Assembly: GCF_026967935.1 (NCBI RefSeq)
Contig: NZ_JAPVBL010000001.1
Location: 558,001 to 622,000, forward strand
DNA length: 64,000 nt
Origin: Modestobacter sp. VKM Ac-2982
Lineage (GTDB): Bacteria; Actinomycetota; Actinomycetes; Mycobacteriales; Geodermatophilaceae
Direction: 5' to 3'
Below the pieces are notes generated by a model. That model was not told where the DNA came from and ran no database searches. It saw only the letters and a list, made by a program, of their open reading frames with translations. The first letter of the stretch is position 1; every line of letters begins with the position of its first letter. The position numbers and the translations under genes are program-made. Shown piece after piece: positions 40,653 to 49,209 of the stretch.

Positions 40653-41207
40653 TCACCACAGGTCACCCCGGCGCCAGTCGCAGACCAGCCGGTCGGTGGG
40701 GTCCAGCGGTGCCGGGGTGGCCGGGGTGGGCAGCACGAACACCGGTTCACCCGGGGTGGCGACCACGCCTTCGGGGGTCAGTGCCGCCAGGTCGCCGGAC
40801 CACGGGAGCCACCCGCGCGCGCCGTACAGCCGGGCGCCGTCCTCGCTGGCGGCCAGCGCGCCGAGCTCGAAGCCGCCCCGGACGAACCGTTCCGCCTCGG
40901 TCATCACGGCCGCGCCGACGCCGCGGCGGCGCAGGGTGGCCGCGGTGGCGACGGCCTCGACGTAGCCGGTCCGCAGCGTCCGGCCGGCAGTGATGAGCTG
41001 GCGGACGACGACGGCGGCATGCCCGGCCAGCTCGCCGTCCACGGTGGCCAGCACGTGCACGCCGCCGAGGGCGTGGGACCAGTCGTCGTCGCTGAACCCG
41101 CCGGTGAACGCCGTGTCGAGGAAGCCTCGCAGCCGGTCGAGCTCGGCCGCGGAGAGGTCGGCGGTGGGGGCGCTGCGGACGGTGACCGTCGTGCGGGTGT
41201 GGCTCAC
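40653..41207 (-). CDS. Aminoglycoside 2'-N-acetyltransferase, AAC(2')-I family
   Basis: A 184-residue GNAT enzyme. It resembles the M. tuberculosis AAC(2')-Ic type along its length: FSDDDWSHALGGVHVLATVDGELAGHAAVV, YVEAVATAATLRRRGVGAAVM (CoA-binding R-R-x-G-V-G), FELGALAASEDGARLYGARGWLPW, and the end DRLVCDWRRGDLW. These enzymes acetylate the 2' amine of aminoglycosides and are intrinsic chromosomal genes in mycobacteria. GTG 41207 matches the family length of about 181. Resistance is plausible but not shown. It lies just downstream of a tRNA-Gly gene. Confidence 0.88.
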   Translation of the reverse strand: MSHTRTTVTVRSAPTADLSAAELDRLRGFLDTAFTGGFSDDDWSHALGGVHVLATVDGELAGHAAVVVRQLITAGRTLRTGYVEAVATAATLRRRGVGAAVMTEAERFVRGGFELGALAASEDGARLYGARGWLPWSGDLAALTPEGVVATPGEPVFVLPTPATPAPLDPTDRLVCDWRRGDLW

Positions 41208-41265
41208 CGGACCAGCTTCGCGGAGGCGTCGCCGTGCCGCCCGGGAGGGGCGCTGGAGGAGGAGA

Positions 41266-41335
41266 GCGGGTGACGAGAATCGAACTCGCACTGTCAGCTT
41301 GGGAAGCTGATGTTCTACCATTGAACTACACCCGC
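41266..41335 (-). tRNA. tRNA-Gly (anticodon CCC)
   Basis: On the minus strand the 70-nt gene has a perfect 7-bp acceptor stem (GCGGGTG with CACCCGC), a D-arm GTTC...GAAC, and a 5-bp anticodon stem TCAGC/GCTGA with loop TTCCCAA, hence anticodon CCC. The T-arm reads GTTCGATTC. No CCA is encoded. The AAC(2') gene starts 58 nt downstream. No attachment-site repeat or integrase is nearby. Confidence 0.93.
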
Positions 41336-41372
41336 GGCAGGTCAGTGACCTGTCGGAGAGCTTAGCAAGACA

Positions 41373-41405
41373 GTCGCCCCCGACCGGTACCCGGTCGGGG
41401 GCGAC
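41373..41405 (-). terminator. Hairpin terminator after the MCP gene
   Basis: GTCGCCCCCGACCGG and CCGGTCGGGGGCGAC pair over 15 bp around a 3-nt loop. It lies 92 nt beyond the MCP stop and before the tRNA. Confidence 0.75.
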
Positions 41406-41497
41406 GGCGTCTCAGCTGCGCAGAGCACCCCCCCTCGGCAGTTCGTGCTCCAGCCCGGCGGCCAGGACGAGCCGCCCAAGGTGAGGGGCGCCCGGCA

Positions 41498-42460
41498 TCA
41501 GCCCCGCATCGCCCCGAGGAAGCCGGTCATCTCCGAACGCAGCTTCTCCGCCATCCGGGACAGCCCGGTGGTGTCGGTCCCGGCCGGCCCCAGCGACGCG
41601 GAGCCGTCGACCGCCGCGGCGATCCCGTCCACCAGCCCGTTCATCTCCGTCACGGTGTTCCCGACGTTGCTCATCACGGTCGCGACGTCGTCGCAGGCCG
41701 CGCGCACCGACTCCACCTGGGTGGTGACCCGCTCGGTGGCCCGGGCGGTCTGGTCGGCGAGGTCCTTGACCTCCGAGGCGACGACGGCGAAGCCCTTGCC
41801 CGCCTCGCCGGCGCGGGCAGCCTCGATCGTGGCGTTGAGCGCGAGCAGTCGGGTCTGGTCGGCCACCGTCTCGATCAGGGCGATGACCTGCTGGATCTCG
41901 GTCGAGGAGCGGTCGAGGGAGGTGATCGAGTCCCGGGCGCGGTCGACCTCGGTGCTCGCCGCGGTCGCCGCACCGGTGAGGCCGGCAGCCGAGGCGCTGA
42001 GCTCGGTCGCGGCGGTCGCCACGCCCTCGCTCATCGCCAGGACGACCGACTCGAACTCGTCGGCCAGCCGCAGCTGGTGGTCGCGGGCCTCGACCACACG
42101 GCCGGCGCTGGACCGCATGGCCTCCCGGGCGGCGTTGATGTCCGAGGCGCTCTGCCGGTAGGCGCCGGGCAGTCCGGTGAGCAGCACCTGCCGGTGGAAC
42201 CGGCCCTCGGCGGCCGAGGTCAGCGCGGCGCTGGACTCCCGGATGAAGGCGTCGGAGACGTCGAGCGCCCGGTTGACGCTGTGCTGCAGCGCGACGAGCT
42301 CGGCGACGTCGTCCGAACCCGGCACCGGACGGCTGCGCGCCTCCAGGTCGCCGCGGGCCGCTGCATCGCAGGCCTCGGTCAGCTGCTGGACGAAGGCCCG
42401 GTAGACGGCCAGCTCGGCGGCGTCGTCCCGAGACCCGCCGCGGGGGGTGCGTCGTGCCAT
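41498..42460 (-). CDS. Soluble methyl-accepting chemotaxis-type signalling protein
   Basis: A 320-residue protein without transmembrane segments. The C-terminal half is an MCP signalling domain with the hairpin tip [39 protein letters not shown]. The N-terminal part (residues 15-130) is helical and HAMP-like. ATG 42460 starts 1 nt after the stop of the PAS gene, so the two are translated together. Together they resemble Aer, an energy sensor, cut into two chains. The output could be a CheA/CheW system, but no che or flagellar genes occur in this window. Confidence 0.85.
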   Translation of the reverse strand: MARRTPRGGSRDDAAELAVYRAFVQQLTEACDAAARGDLEARSRPVPGSDDVAELVALQHSVNRALDVSDAFIRESSAALTSAAEGRFHRQVLLTGLPGAYRQSASDINAAREAMRSSAGRVVEARDHQLRLADEFESVVLAMSEGVATAATELSASAAGLTGAATAASTEVDRARDSITSLDRSSTEIQQVIALIETVADQTRLLALNATIEAARAGEAGKGFAVVASEVKDLADQTARATERVTTQVESVRAACDDVATVMSNVGNTVTEMNGLVDGIAAAVDGSASLGPAGTDTTGLSRMAEKLRSEMTGFLGAMRG

Positions 42461-42461
42461 C

Positions 42462-43040
42462 TCAGTCGCCCTTCTCACTGATGACCGACCAGATGAAGTC
42501 CTCGTAGCTGGGCGCCCGTTCGGCGATCAGCCGATGCAGCAGCTCGCTCGACGCAGCGACCGCGGCCCGCGCGGTCGGGTGCCGTCGCTCCTCGGCGAGC
42601 AGCTGGTCGTAGAGCGGCTTGACCGCGGCGATCCCGGCCCGGGAGGGGCAGCGCCGGTTGGAGTGGTAGCCCACGACGGAGCCGTCGGGCGCGTAGGACG
42701 GCGTGACGTGCGCGAGCACCCAGTAGTGGGCGCCGTCGGCGGCCAGGTTGTCGATGTAGGCGAACAGCTCCTGCCGCCGGGCCAGGGTCTCCCACAGCAG
42801 GGCGAACACCGCGCGCGGCATGCCCGGGTGCCGGATCAGGTTGTGCGGCTGCCCGATGACCTCGTCGAGGGAGTACGCGCCGACCCGCAGGAACACGTCG
42901 TTGGCGTAGGTGATCACCCCGCGGGCGTCCGTCTTGGAGACGATCAGCTCGTCGGGGGAGAACGTGCGTTCCACCCCGGTCGGCCGCACTGCACGGCTTC
43001 CCGTGCGAGGACTGTCCGGTGTTGCTGTCGTCAGGACCAC
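42462..43040 (-). CDS. Aer-like PAS sensor protein
   Basis: A 192-residue single PAS domain protein. [45 protein letters not shown] is the Aer-type PAS core (given here only as residues about 34-80), which binds FAD in aerotaxis receptors. The second half, with [25 protein letters not shown], completes the fold and is followed by a helical tail (residues 135-190). It sits directly upstream of the soluble MCP gene. A GTG start at 43040 is used; it is divergent from dcd by 137 nt. Confidence 0.85.
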   Translation of the reverse strand: MVLTTATPDSPRTGSRAVRPTGVERTFSPDELIVSKTDARGVITYANDVFLRVGAYSLDEVIGQPHNLIRHPGMPRAVFALLWETLARRQELFAYIDNLAADGAHYWVLAHVTPSYAPDGSVVGYHSNRRCPSRAGIAAVKPLYDQLLAEERRHPTARAAVAASSELLHRLIAERAPSYEDFIWSVISEKGD

Positions 43041-43164
43041 GGGCCCCTGCTTCCGTCCACTGCCGTTCCGGCACTCGGTTGTCTCCCGGCTACATCGGCG
43101 GGGCCCCGGCGCTGTTGACCCGGGTCGGCCGAGACGGGACCAAGGTCCCGAACCGGCCGGTCCC

Positions 43165-43170
43165 TAGACT
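43165..43170 (+). promoter_or_regulatory. -10 element TAGACT, leaderless start of dcd
   Basis: TAGACT is followed by 7 nt and the ATG at 43178, and there is no Shine-Dalgarno, so a leaderless transcript is likely. Confidence 0.55.
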
Positions 43171-43177
43171 CCGCGCC

Positions 43178-43771
43178 ATGCTGCTGTCCGACCGCGACAT
43201 CCGAGCGGCCCTGGCGACCGGCCGGCTCGGGATCGAGCCCTACGAGCCGGCGATGGTGCAGCCCTCGAGCATCGACGTCCGGCTCGACCGGTTCTTCCGG
43301 GTCTTCAACAACGCCCGGTACACCCACATCGACCCGGCGGAGCAGCAGGACGACCTGACCACCCTGGTCGAGCCGACCGGCGACGACGCCTTCGTGCTGC
43401 ACCCGGGCGAGTTCGTGCTCGGGTCGACGCTGGAGGTCGTCCGCATCCCCGACGACCTGGCCGCCCGGCTGGAGGGCAAGTCCTCCCTGGGCCGGCTCGG
43501 GCTGCTCACCCACTCGACGGCGGGGTTCGTCGACCCCGGGTTCTCCGGGCACATCACGCTGGAGCTGTCCAACGTGGCGAACCTGCCGATCACGCTGTGG
43601 CCGGGGATGAAGATCGGCCAGCTGTGCCTGTTCCAGCTGAGCTCGGCCGCCGAGCACCCCTACGGCTCGGCGGTCTACGGCTCGCGCTACCAGGACCAGC
43701 GCGGCCCGACGCCGTCCCGGTCCTTCCGCAACTTCAACCGGGCCGAGACCCGCCGCCCCGACCCGGCCTGA
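43178..43771 (+). CDS. dcd: dCTP deaminase, dUMP-forming
   Basis: A 197-residue Dcd. It starts [12 protein letters not shown] and has the conserved substrate loop [32 protein letters not shown], whose terminal Glu is the catalytic base. The Ala in 'HSTAG' marks the bifunctional subtype seen in Mycobacterium, which turns dCTP straight to dUMP. It supplies thymidylate synthesis and limits dUTP. Length is a few residues beyond the mycobacterial 190 owing to a basic tail. Adjacent genes are unrelated. Confidence 0.93.
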   Translation: MLLSDRDIRAALATGRLGIEPYEPAMVQPSSIDVRLDRFFRVFNNARYTHIDPAEQQDDLTTLVEPTGDDAFVLHPGEFVLGSTLEVVRIPDDLAARLEGKSSLGRLGLLTHSTAGFVDPGFSGHITLELSNVANLPITLWPGMKIGQLCLFQLSSAAEHPYGSAVYGSRYQDQRGPTPSRSFRNFNRAETRRPDPA

Positions 43772-43860
43772 CCCGTCTCCCGGGTGGCGGGTGTCCGACC
43801 CCTCGGTGAACGGTGGCGCGAGGCCGGATGACGGGCCGCCTTCCGGGGTAGGGCTGGCCC

Positions 43861-44634
43861 ATGGACCCCCGGGACACCGCTGTTCTCCTGCCTCAACCGT
43901 CGGGCAACCACGTCGTGGACGGCTCCTTCGACTGCGCCGAGGAGTCGGCGCACTACGCGTTCTCGGTCCAGCTCCTGCTGACCCAGTACGCGACCCTCGT
44001 GCCCTGGCAGGCCGAGGGCGTGGCGGAGCTCGGCAGCGGTGACGCGCGGGCCATCGCGCACGTCGTGCGGGCGGTGCCCGGGTTGCAGGTGCACGGCACC
44101 GACATCAGCGCGACGTCGGTCGAGCGGGCCCGGCAGACGATCGGCGGCCTCGGCGTCAGCGACCGCTACACCGTCGAGCACGGTGACTTCTTCGCCTGGG
44201 CCGACTCCCCGGCCGGGCGGGACGTCTCCACGGTGATCGCCAACCCGCCCTACATCCCCGCGCCGGACGCCGACATCCTGATGCCCGAGCTCTGGGGCGG
44301 CTGGTATGGCAACGACATGGTCCTCCGGCTGCTCAAGGCCGGTTTCGAGCACCTGCTGGTCGCGCTGCCCAGCTACTCCGATCCCGCCGCCACCCTGTCG
44401 ACGGCGCGCGACCTCGGGTACCAGGTGGCCAACTTCCTGGCGATGGGCCTGGAGTTCGGGGCCTACAGCGGGGAGTCGAAGGTCCGCGAGCACATCGCCG
44501 CGCTGACCGCGGAGGGGCACGGCTGGGCGGGCGAGGACTCCTACGTCGTCGCCGTCGCGCTGCTGACCCGGTCACCGGAGCTGCGCCGGGACCGGTCGAC
44601 CGAACTGCTGCGCGCCCTGCAGCTGCCGGTCTGA
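43861..44634 (+). CDS. SAM-dependent methyltransferase with NPPY motif
   Basis: A 257-residue methyltransferase. Motif I is GVAELGSGDARAIAHV and motif IV is VIANPPYIPAP, the Asn-Pro-Pro-Tyr of N-methyltransferases acting on glutamine, RNA or DNA bases (PrmC and RsmC-like). It lacks the N-terminal domain of PrmC. A weak -10 (TAGGGC) sits 6 nt before ATG 43861, suggesting a leaderless start. Residues 120-230 are unusual, with Trp-Gly-Gly-Trp-Tyr after NPPY, so the substrate is open. Family identification firm, target unknown. Confidence 0.78.
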   Translation: MDPRDTAVLLPQPSGNHVVDGSFDCAEESAHYAFSVQLLLTQYATLVPWQAEGVAELGSGDARAIAHVVRAVPGLQVHGTDISATSVERARQTIGGLGVSDRYTVEHGDFFAWADSPAGRDVSTVIANPPYIPAPDADILMPELWGGWYGNDMVLRLLKAGFEHLLVALPSYSDPAATLSTARDLGYQVANFLAMGLEFGAYSGESKVREHIAALTAEGHGWAGEDSYVVAVALLTRSPELRRDRSTELLRALQLPV

Positions 44635-44644
44635 GCCCGGTCCG

Positions 44645-45955
44645 TCAGCGCTCGGTCCGCGGGAGGAGGACCGGTGGTTCGGCACCGGCGACCTCGGTCT
44701 CCGGGAAGTCGCCGGGGAGAGCGACCGGGCCGACGAGCCCGGGCACCTCGTCGTCGACGTACCGCGGTCGGCAGATGCTCCAGCCGGTGACCAGCAGCAG
44801 CCCGACCCCGGCGTAGACCAGCACGAACATGCCGGTGTACCCGCCGGTGACGCCCCGCAGCAGGCCGACCATCAGCGGGCCCACCCCGGCCAGCGCGTAC
44901 CCCCAGCCCTGGGCGACGGTGGACAGAGCGCTCACCGACTCCGGGGTGCGGCCGCGCAGCCCGAAGAGGGCCAGGATCATCGCGAACGTGCCCATGCCCA
45001 GCCCCAGCAGGCAGACCCACAGCCAGGTCAGCGTGAGCGGGGCCAGCAGCAGGCCGGTCCAGCCGGCCAGGTAGCAGGCGACGAAGGCCAGCAGCATCGG
45101 CCGCTGCCACCGGGGCCGCACCGTGCCGAGCGGGACGACGGCGTTGAGCGGGATGACGATCAGCGCGTTCAGCCCGACCAGGAACCCGGCGGCCTCCGCG
45201 GACATGCCCTCGTCGCGGAGGTACTGCGCCGTCCAGCCGACGATGACGTAGGCCTGCATCGCCTGCAGCCCGAAGAAGGCGGCCATCGTCCAGGCCAGCC
45301 GACTGCGCCGGAGCTTCCGCAGCCGCACCGCGGTGTGCCCGCCCCGGGAGGCGCCGGGCCGGACCGGGACGGCGAGCCAGGGCAGCGCCGCGAGCAGGGC
45401 GAACACCGCCCAGATGCCCAGTCCCCAGCGCCAGCCGTCGGCGCCGGCGGCCGCGGCGATCGGCGCCGTGGAGACGGCGGCGACCGCCCCGCCGATCGCC
45501 AGCGCGGTGCTGTAGGCGCCCACCAGCAGACCGGTGCGGTCCGGGAACCACCGTTTGACCAGGCCGGGCAGCAGCACGTTGCCCAGCGCGCCGCCGACCA
45601 TCGTGGCCACCGTGCCGAGCAGGAACACCCACACGTTGGGCACCGACACCCGCAGCAGCAGCCCGATCGCCATGACCAGCAGGGCCGCGGCCAGCACGTG
45701 CCCGTCCCGGAACCGGGCGGCCAGGGGCGGGCCGGCAAAGCCGATCAGCGTGAAGCAGAGCAGCGGCATGCTGGTGATCAGTCCGGCGAGGCCGGAGGAG
45801 ATGCCCAGGCCGCGCTCGATCTCCTGCAGCACCGGGCCGACGCTGTTGACCGCGGTCCGCAGGTTGAACCCGGTCAGCACGATCGCCGTCCCGACCAGGA
45901 CCAGCCCCTGCCGGGACGAGGTGCGCGGCGGCAGCGAGGCGGCGGCGCGGGTCAC
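44645..45955 (-). CDS. MFS transporter of the CynX/NimT type
   Basis: A 436-residue transporter with 12 predicted transmembrane helices. The first helix carries VLTGFNLRTAVNSVGPVL, the CynX/NimT (cyanate/nitroimidazole) signature, and the A-like loop is FAGPPLAARF. It has disordered N- and C-termini. The substrate is uncertain; relatives carry cyanate, 2-nitroimidazole, or are simply exporters. It converges on the methyltransferase gene 10 nt away. No other transport genes are coupled to it. Confidence 0.85.
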   Translation of the reverse strand: MTRAAASLPPRTSSRQGLVLVGTAIVLTGFNLRTAVNSVGPVLQEIERGLGISSGLAGLITSMPLLCFTLIGFAGPPLAARFRDGHVLAAALLVMAIGLLLRVSVPNVWVFLLGTVATMVGGALGNVLLPGLVKRWFPDRTGLLVGAYSTALAIGGAVAAVSTAPIAAAAGADGWRWGLGIWAVFALLAALPWLAVPVRPGASRGGHTAVRLRKLRRSRLAWTMAAFFGLQAMQAYVIVGWTAQYLRDEGMSAEAAGFLVGLNALIVIPLNAVVPLGTVRPRWQRPMLLAFVACYLAGWTGLLLAPLTLTWLWVCLLGLGMGTFAMILALFGLRGRTPESVSALSTVAQGWGYALAGVGPLMVGLLRGVTGGYTGMFVLVYAGVGLLLVTGWSICRPRYVDDEVPGLVGPVALPGDFPETEVAGAEPPVLLPRTER

Positions 45956-46021
45956 GTCCGGTCATCTTCCTCCCCGAGCCGCCGCAGCCCGGGAGCCGGG
46001 TCGGGGCCGGGGCGCGTCGGG

Positions 46022-46582
46022 TCAGCGGGTGTCGGTCACCGTGACCGGGACCTCGGCCACCTGCTCGGTCGTGCCGTCGTCGGCGACCCGCAGCATCACC
46101 AGGTCGTGGACGCCGTCACCGGCCGGGGCGGCCAGCTGCAGGACCGGACTCAGGCACTGGGGCAGCCGGAACGCCGGTCCGGCCGCGGTCTGGGTGTAGC
46201 TGACGGTGCTGCCGGCGTCGCCGCGGACCGGCTCGCCGTCCAGGGTCATCACGTAGTCGACGTCCTCGGCCCCGGTCACCCGGAACTGCAGCGGCTGGCC
46301 CGCGGCCACGACACTGCTGGCCACGGCGATCCGTGGGTCGTCGCAGTCGGCGGTGAGGGTCACGTCCTCAGCCCCCCGGCCGCCGGCGACGGCGAGCACC
46401 GTCATCGCCACGATCGCGACGGCCAGCCAGGTCCAGTGCCGGCTGCGCCGGATCGTCGGGCGGTCGTCGGCCAGCGCGCGCTCGTCGTTGACGTCGCGGG
46501 CGTAGTGCATCCGGGTGCTGCGGGAGGCCGCGGCGCGCTCGGCCTCGCCCCGATGACGGCCGCCGCCGTACGGAGAGCTCAT
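46022..46582 (-). CDS. Membrane-anchored protein of unknown function
   Basis: A 186-residue protein with a charged cytoplasmic N-terminus (about 47 residues), a single transmembrane segment near residues 50-66 (HWTWLAVAIVAMTVLAVAGG), and an extracytoplasmic domain of about 120 residues with two Cys residues (LTADCDDPRI and LPQCLSPV) that could form a disulfide. The rest is beta-rich. I do not recognise a family. It lies between the MFS gene and a strong hairpin. Confidence 0.65.
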   Translation of the reverse strand: MSSPYGGGRHRGEAERAAASRSTRMHYARDVNDERALADDRPTIRRSRHWTWLAVAIVAMTVLAVAGGRGAEDVTLTADCDDPRIAVASSVVAAGQPLQFRVTGAEDVDYVMTLDGEPVRGDAGSTVSYTQTAAGPAFRLPQCLSPVLQLAAPAGDGVHDLVMLRVADDGTTEQVAEVPVTVTDTR

Positions 46583-46627
46583 GCCGCCCAGTGTCCCTCC
46601 GGCTCGTCTCCCTGCACCGACGACTTT

Positions 46628-46655
46628 CCCCCCGCACCAGCGTTCGTGCGGGGGG
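46628..46655 (-). terminator. Hairpin terminator after the Fe-S reductase gene
   Basis: CCCCCCGCAC pairs with GTGCGGGGGG around an 8-nt loop. It lies between the stop at 46703 and the next gene on the same strand. Confidence 0.65.
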
Positions 46656-46663
46656 ACGGTCGC

Positions 46664-46682
46664 TGATCAGGTCACCTGATCA
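46664..46682. repeat. 8-bp inverted repeat beside the terminator
   Basis: TGATCAGG and CCTGATCA surround a TCA spacer. It lies directly before the stop codon region and could be a second terminator stem or a protein site. Confidence 0.4.
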
Positions 46683-46702
46683 CTGCTCGGCGCCGGGGTG
46701 CG

Positions 46703-48994
46703 CTAGCTGTGCTGGGTGGCGGCGGAGCCGGTGCCGGCCGGGTCGTCGGGCTCGGTGCCCACGCCGGGGCCGGACTCCGTGCCCGGTGCGCCCGCGGGGG
46801 CCATCGAGCGGAGCAGGATCTGGCTGACGTCCAGGACCTCGACGTGCGACTTCGCCTCGCCGGCCTGCTGCTTGCTGGTCACCGCGTCGCTCAGCATGGT
46901 GATGCAGAACGGGCACGCGGTGGAGATGACGTCCGGGTCCAGCTCGAGCGCCTCCTCGGTGCGCTCGACGTTGATCCGCTTGCCGATCTTCTCCTCCATC
47001 CACATCCGCGCGCCGCCGGCGCCGCAGCAGAAGCCGCGGTCCTTGCAGCGGTGCATCTCCTGGGTGGTCAGGCCCTGCACGGAGTCGAGGATCTCCCGCG
47101 GGGGCGTGTAGACCTTGTTGTGCCGGCCGAGGAAGCACGGGTCGTGGTACGTGACCTTGCGGTCGATCGGGGTGACCGGGGTCAGCCGCCCCTCCTCGAC
47201 CAGCTGGCCGAGCAGCTGGGTGTGGTGGACGACGTCGTAGTCGCCGCCCAGCTGCGGGTACTCGCGGTTGATCGAGTTGAAGCAGTGCGGGCAGGTGGCG
47301 ACGATCTTCCGCCGTCCGGCCGGGCGCTCCTCGAAGACGGCGTTCAGCGTCTCCACGTTCTCCTGCGCCAGCTGCTGGAACAGGAACTCGTTGCCCATCC
47401 GGCGGGCCGGGTCACCCGAGCAGGTCTCCCCGTTGCCCAGGACGGCGAACTCCACGTCGGCGATGTGCAGCAGCTCGGCGACGGCCTTGGTGACCTTCTT
47501 GGCGCGGTCGTCGATGGCGCCGGCGCAGCCGACCCAGAACAGGTACTCGACGTCGTCGTCGATGGCGCCCTCGACCTGCCGGACCTCGAAGTCCAGCTCC
47601 TTCATCCACTCCTCGCGGATGTTGCCGCCCACGCCCCACGGGTTCCCGCGGTTCTCCAGGTTGCGCATCATCACGCCGGCCTCGGAGGGGAAGCTCGACT
47701 CGATCAGCACCTGGTAGCGGCGCATGTCCATGATGTGGTCGACGTGCTCGATGTCGACCGGGCACTGCTCGACGCAGGCACCGCAGTTGGTGCAGCTCCA
47801 CAGCACGTCGGGGTCGATGACCCCGCCCTCCTCGAGGGTGCCGACCAGCGGGCGGTGCGCCTGGGCGTCGTTGGTGCCCTCGATCCGGGCGTAGCCCGAC
47901 GCCCAGACCTGCTCGTCGCTGGGCTCCAGGGTGGTGAAGTCGGCGAAGTTCGGGGCCTCGTCGGAGGCCTTGGTCGCGCCGGTCAGGTACGGGGCCTTGG
48001 CGTACAGGTGGTCCCGCAGGTCCATGATCACCATCTTGGGCGACAGCGGCTTGCCGGTGTTCCAGGCCGGGCACTGGCTCTGGCACCGCCCGCACTCGGT
48101 GCAGGTGGTGAAGTCCAGCATCCCCTTCCAGGTGAAGTCCTCGATCTTGCCCCGACCGAAGACGTCGTCCTCGCCGGGGTCCTCGAAGTCGATCGGCTTG
48201 CCGCCCGAGGTCATCGCCGGCAGCGGGCCGAGGGCCTGGGAGCCGTCGTCCTCACGCTTGAAGTAGATGTTGAAGAACGCGCTGAACCGGTGCCAGGCGA
48301 CGCCCATGTTGAGCACTCGGGAGATGGTGATCAGCCAGCCCAGGCTCACCACGATCTTGACGAACGCGACGACCGACAGCAGGTCGGGGCTGGCCGGGGC
48401 GACGTTCGCCAGCAGCCCGGAGACCGGGTGCGACCAGGCCGGCGCGTCGGTCAGGTCGGCGGAGACCTTGATCGCGCGGATCAGCAGGATGCAGATGCCG
48501 ATGGTCAGGACGACGGCCTCGACGAAGTAGCCGCGCCCCTCGTTGGACCCGGCGAACCGGCTGGCCCGGCCCTGCCGGCGCGGGTGGTCGAGCTGCCGCC
48601 GGACGATCAGGTACAGGATGCCGAGCACCGTGGCCGCGCCGATCAGGTCGACGAACAGGTTCCACAGCGCCCACTCGCCGATCAGCGGGAGGTGCCACTC
48701 GGGGTCGAAGACCTCCCCGAACGCCTCGACGAGGGTGAGGAAGAGGCCGTAGAACCCGATGAAGACGAACCAGTGGGCCGCGCCGATGGCCGACCACTTG
48801 AGCATCCGGGTGTGCCCCAGCGACTCGACCGCCAGCGTCTTCAGCCGCGGACCGACCGGGCCGGAGCGGGTCGGGTCGGGCTGGCCGCTGCGGAAGATCC
48901 GCAGCATCGCGCGGACGGCCTTGGTGGCGTAGACCACCGAGACGATCAGCAGGATCACGGCCAGCGTGCCGAGGACGATCTGCAACGGGCCCAT
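46703..48994 (-). CDS. Membrane-bound Fe-S oxidoreductase (heterodisulfide reductase-like)
   Basis: A 763-residue protein. Residues 1-260 contain about five or six membrane segments. A 4Fe-4S dicluster domain follows: CTECGRCQSQCP near residue 297 and CTNCGACVEQCP near residue 400. The end holds two Cys-rich CCG-type modules (CSGDPARR, CPHCFNS, HDPCFLGRH, GFCCGAGGARMW). This is the layout of the mycobacterial Rv0338c-type iron-sulfur reductase and fits a quinone-linked electron carrier. A similar gene lies near dnaK in mycobacteria. Partners and substrate are unknown. ATG 48994 follows GAGGGAGC. Confidence 0.88.
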   Translation of the reverse strand: MGPLQIVLGTLAVILLIVSVVYATKAVRAMLRIFRSGQPDPTRSGPVGPRLKTLAVESLGHTRMLKWSAIGAAHWFVFIGFYGLFLTLVEAFGEVFDPEWHLPLIGEWALWNLFVDLIGAATVLGILYLIVRRQLDHPRRQGRASRFAGSNEGRGYFVEAVVLTIGICILLIRAIKVSADLTDAPAWSHPVSGLLANVAPASPDLLSVVAFVKIVVSLGWLITISRVLNMGVAWHRFSAFFNIYFKREDDGSQALGPLPAMTSGGKPIDFEDPGEDDVFGRGKIEDFTWKGMLDFTTCTECGRCQSQCPAWNTGKPLSPKMVIMDLRDHLYAKAPYLTGATKASDEAPNFADFTTLEPSDEQVWASGYARIEGTNDAQAHRPLVGTLEEGGVIDPDVLWSCTNCGACVEQCPVDIEHVDHIMDMRRYQVLIESSFPSEAGVMMRNLENRGNPWGVGGNIREEWMKELDFEVRQVEGAIDDDVEYLFWVGCAGAIDDRAKKVTKAVAELLHIADVEFAVLGNGETCSGDPARRMGNEFLFQQLAQENVETLNAVFEERPAGRRKIVATCPHCFNSINREYPQLGGDYDVVHHTQLLGQLVEEGRLTPVTPIDRKVTYHDPCFLGRHNKVYTPPREILDSVQGLTTQEMHRCKDRGFCCGAGGARMWMEEKIGKRINVERTEEALELDPDVISTACPFCITMLSDAVTSKQQAGEAKSHVEVLDVSQILLRSMAPAGAPGTESGPGVGTEPDDPAGTGSAATQHS

Positions 48995-49108
48995 GAGCTC
49001 CCTCTCGTGCGTGCGCGGGCGTCGTCGCCCACCCGGCACGGACACTAACCGGGCGGCCACAGGCTACTCGCGGGTAACCCCCAGACCCCGCGCCCGTACC
49101 GCCGCCGG

Positions 49109-49157
49109 CCTCACCTCCCGGGGCCCGGCCTCACGTTGTGCGGTGAGGACGGCGCCC
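49109..49157. repeat. Stem-loop repeat, copy A
   Basis: This 49-nt sequence shares 42 bases with the copy at 50279-50327, with exact matches of 15 nt at the left end and 17 nt at the right. A 12-bp inverted repeat with one mismatch (49104-49115 and 49142-49153) makes a hairpin. The two copies stand in the same orientation on each side of the frameshifted gene. Confidence 0.7.
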
Positions 49158-49179
49158 GACGAGTGCGGTCGGCCGTGCA

Positions 49180-49209
49180 CGGTCAACCGACGCGCGGTCA
49201 ACCGACGCG
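49180..49209. repeat. 15-bp tandem repeat at the 3' end of the AbiEi/DUF559 gene
   Basis: The unit CGGTCAACCGACGCG occurs twice (49180-49194 and 49195-49209), with CGGTCGGC continuing a third. The gene's stop codon lies within it. Confidence 0.6.

Noticed and set aside
41266-41335. tRNA-Gly as an integration site for a mobile element
   Set aside because: No repeat of the tRNA 3' end, integrase or foreign-looking genes occur nearby.
46709-49048. A 779-codon plus-strand frame opposite the Fe-S reductase gene
   Set aside because: The protein is Arg/Val/Gly/Asp-rich with no domain, and it mirrors a well-supported gene. Very high GC content keeps antisense frames open.
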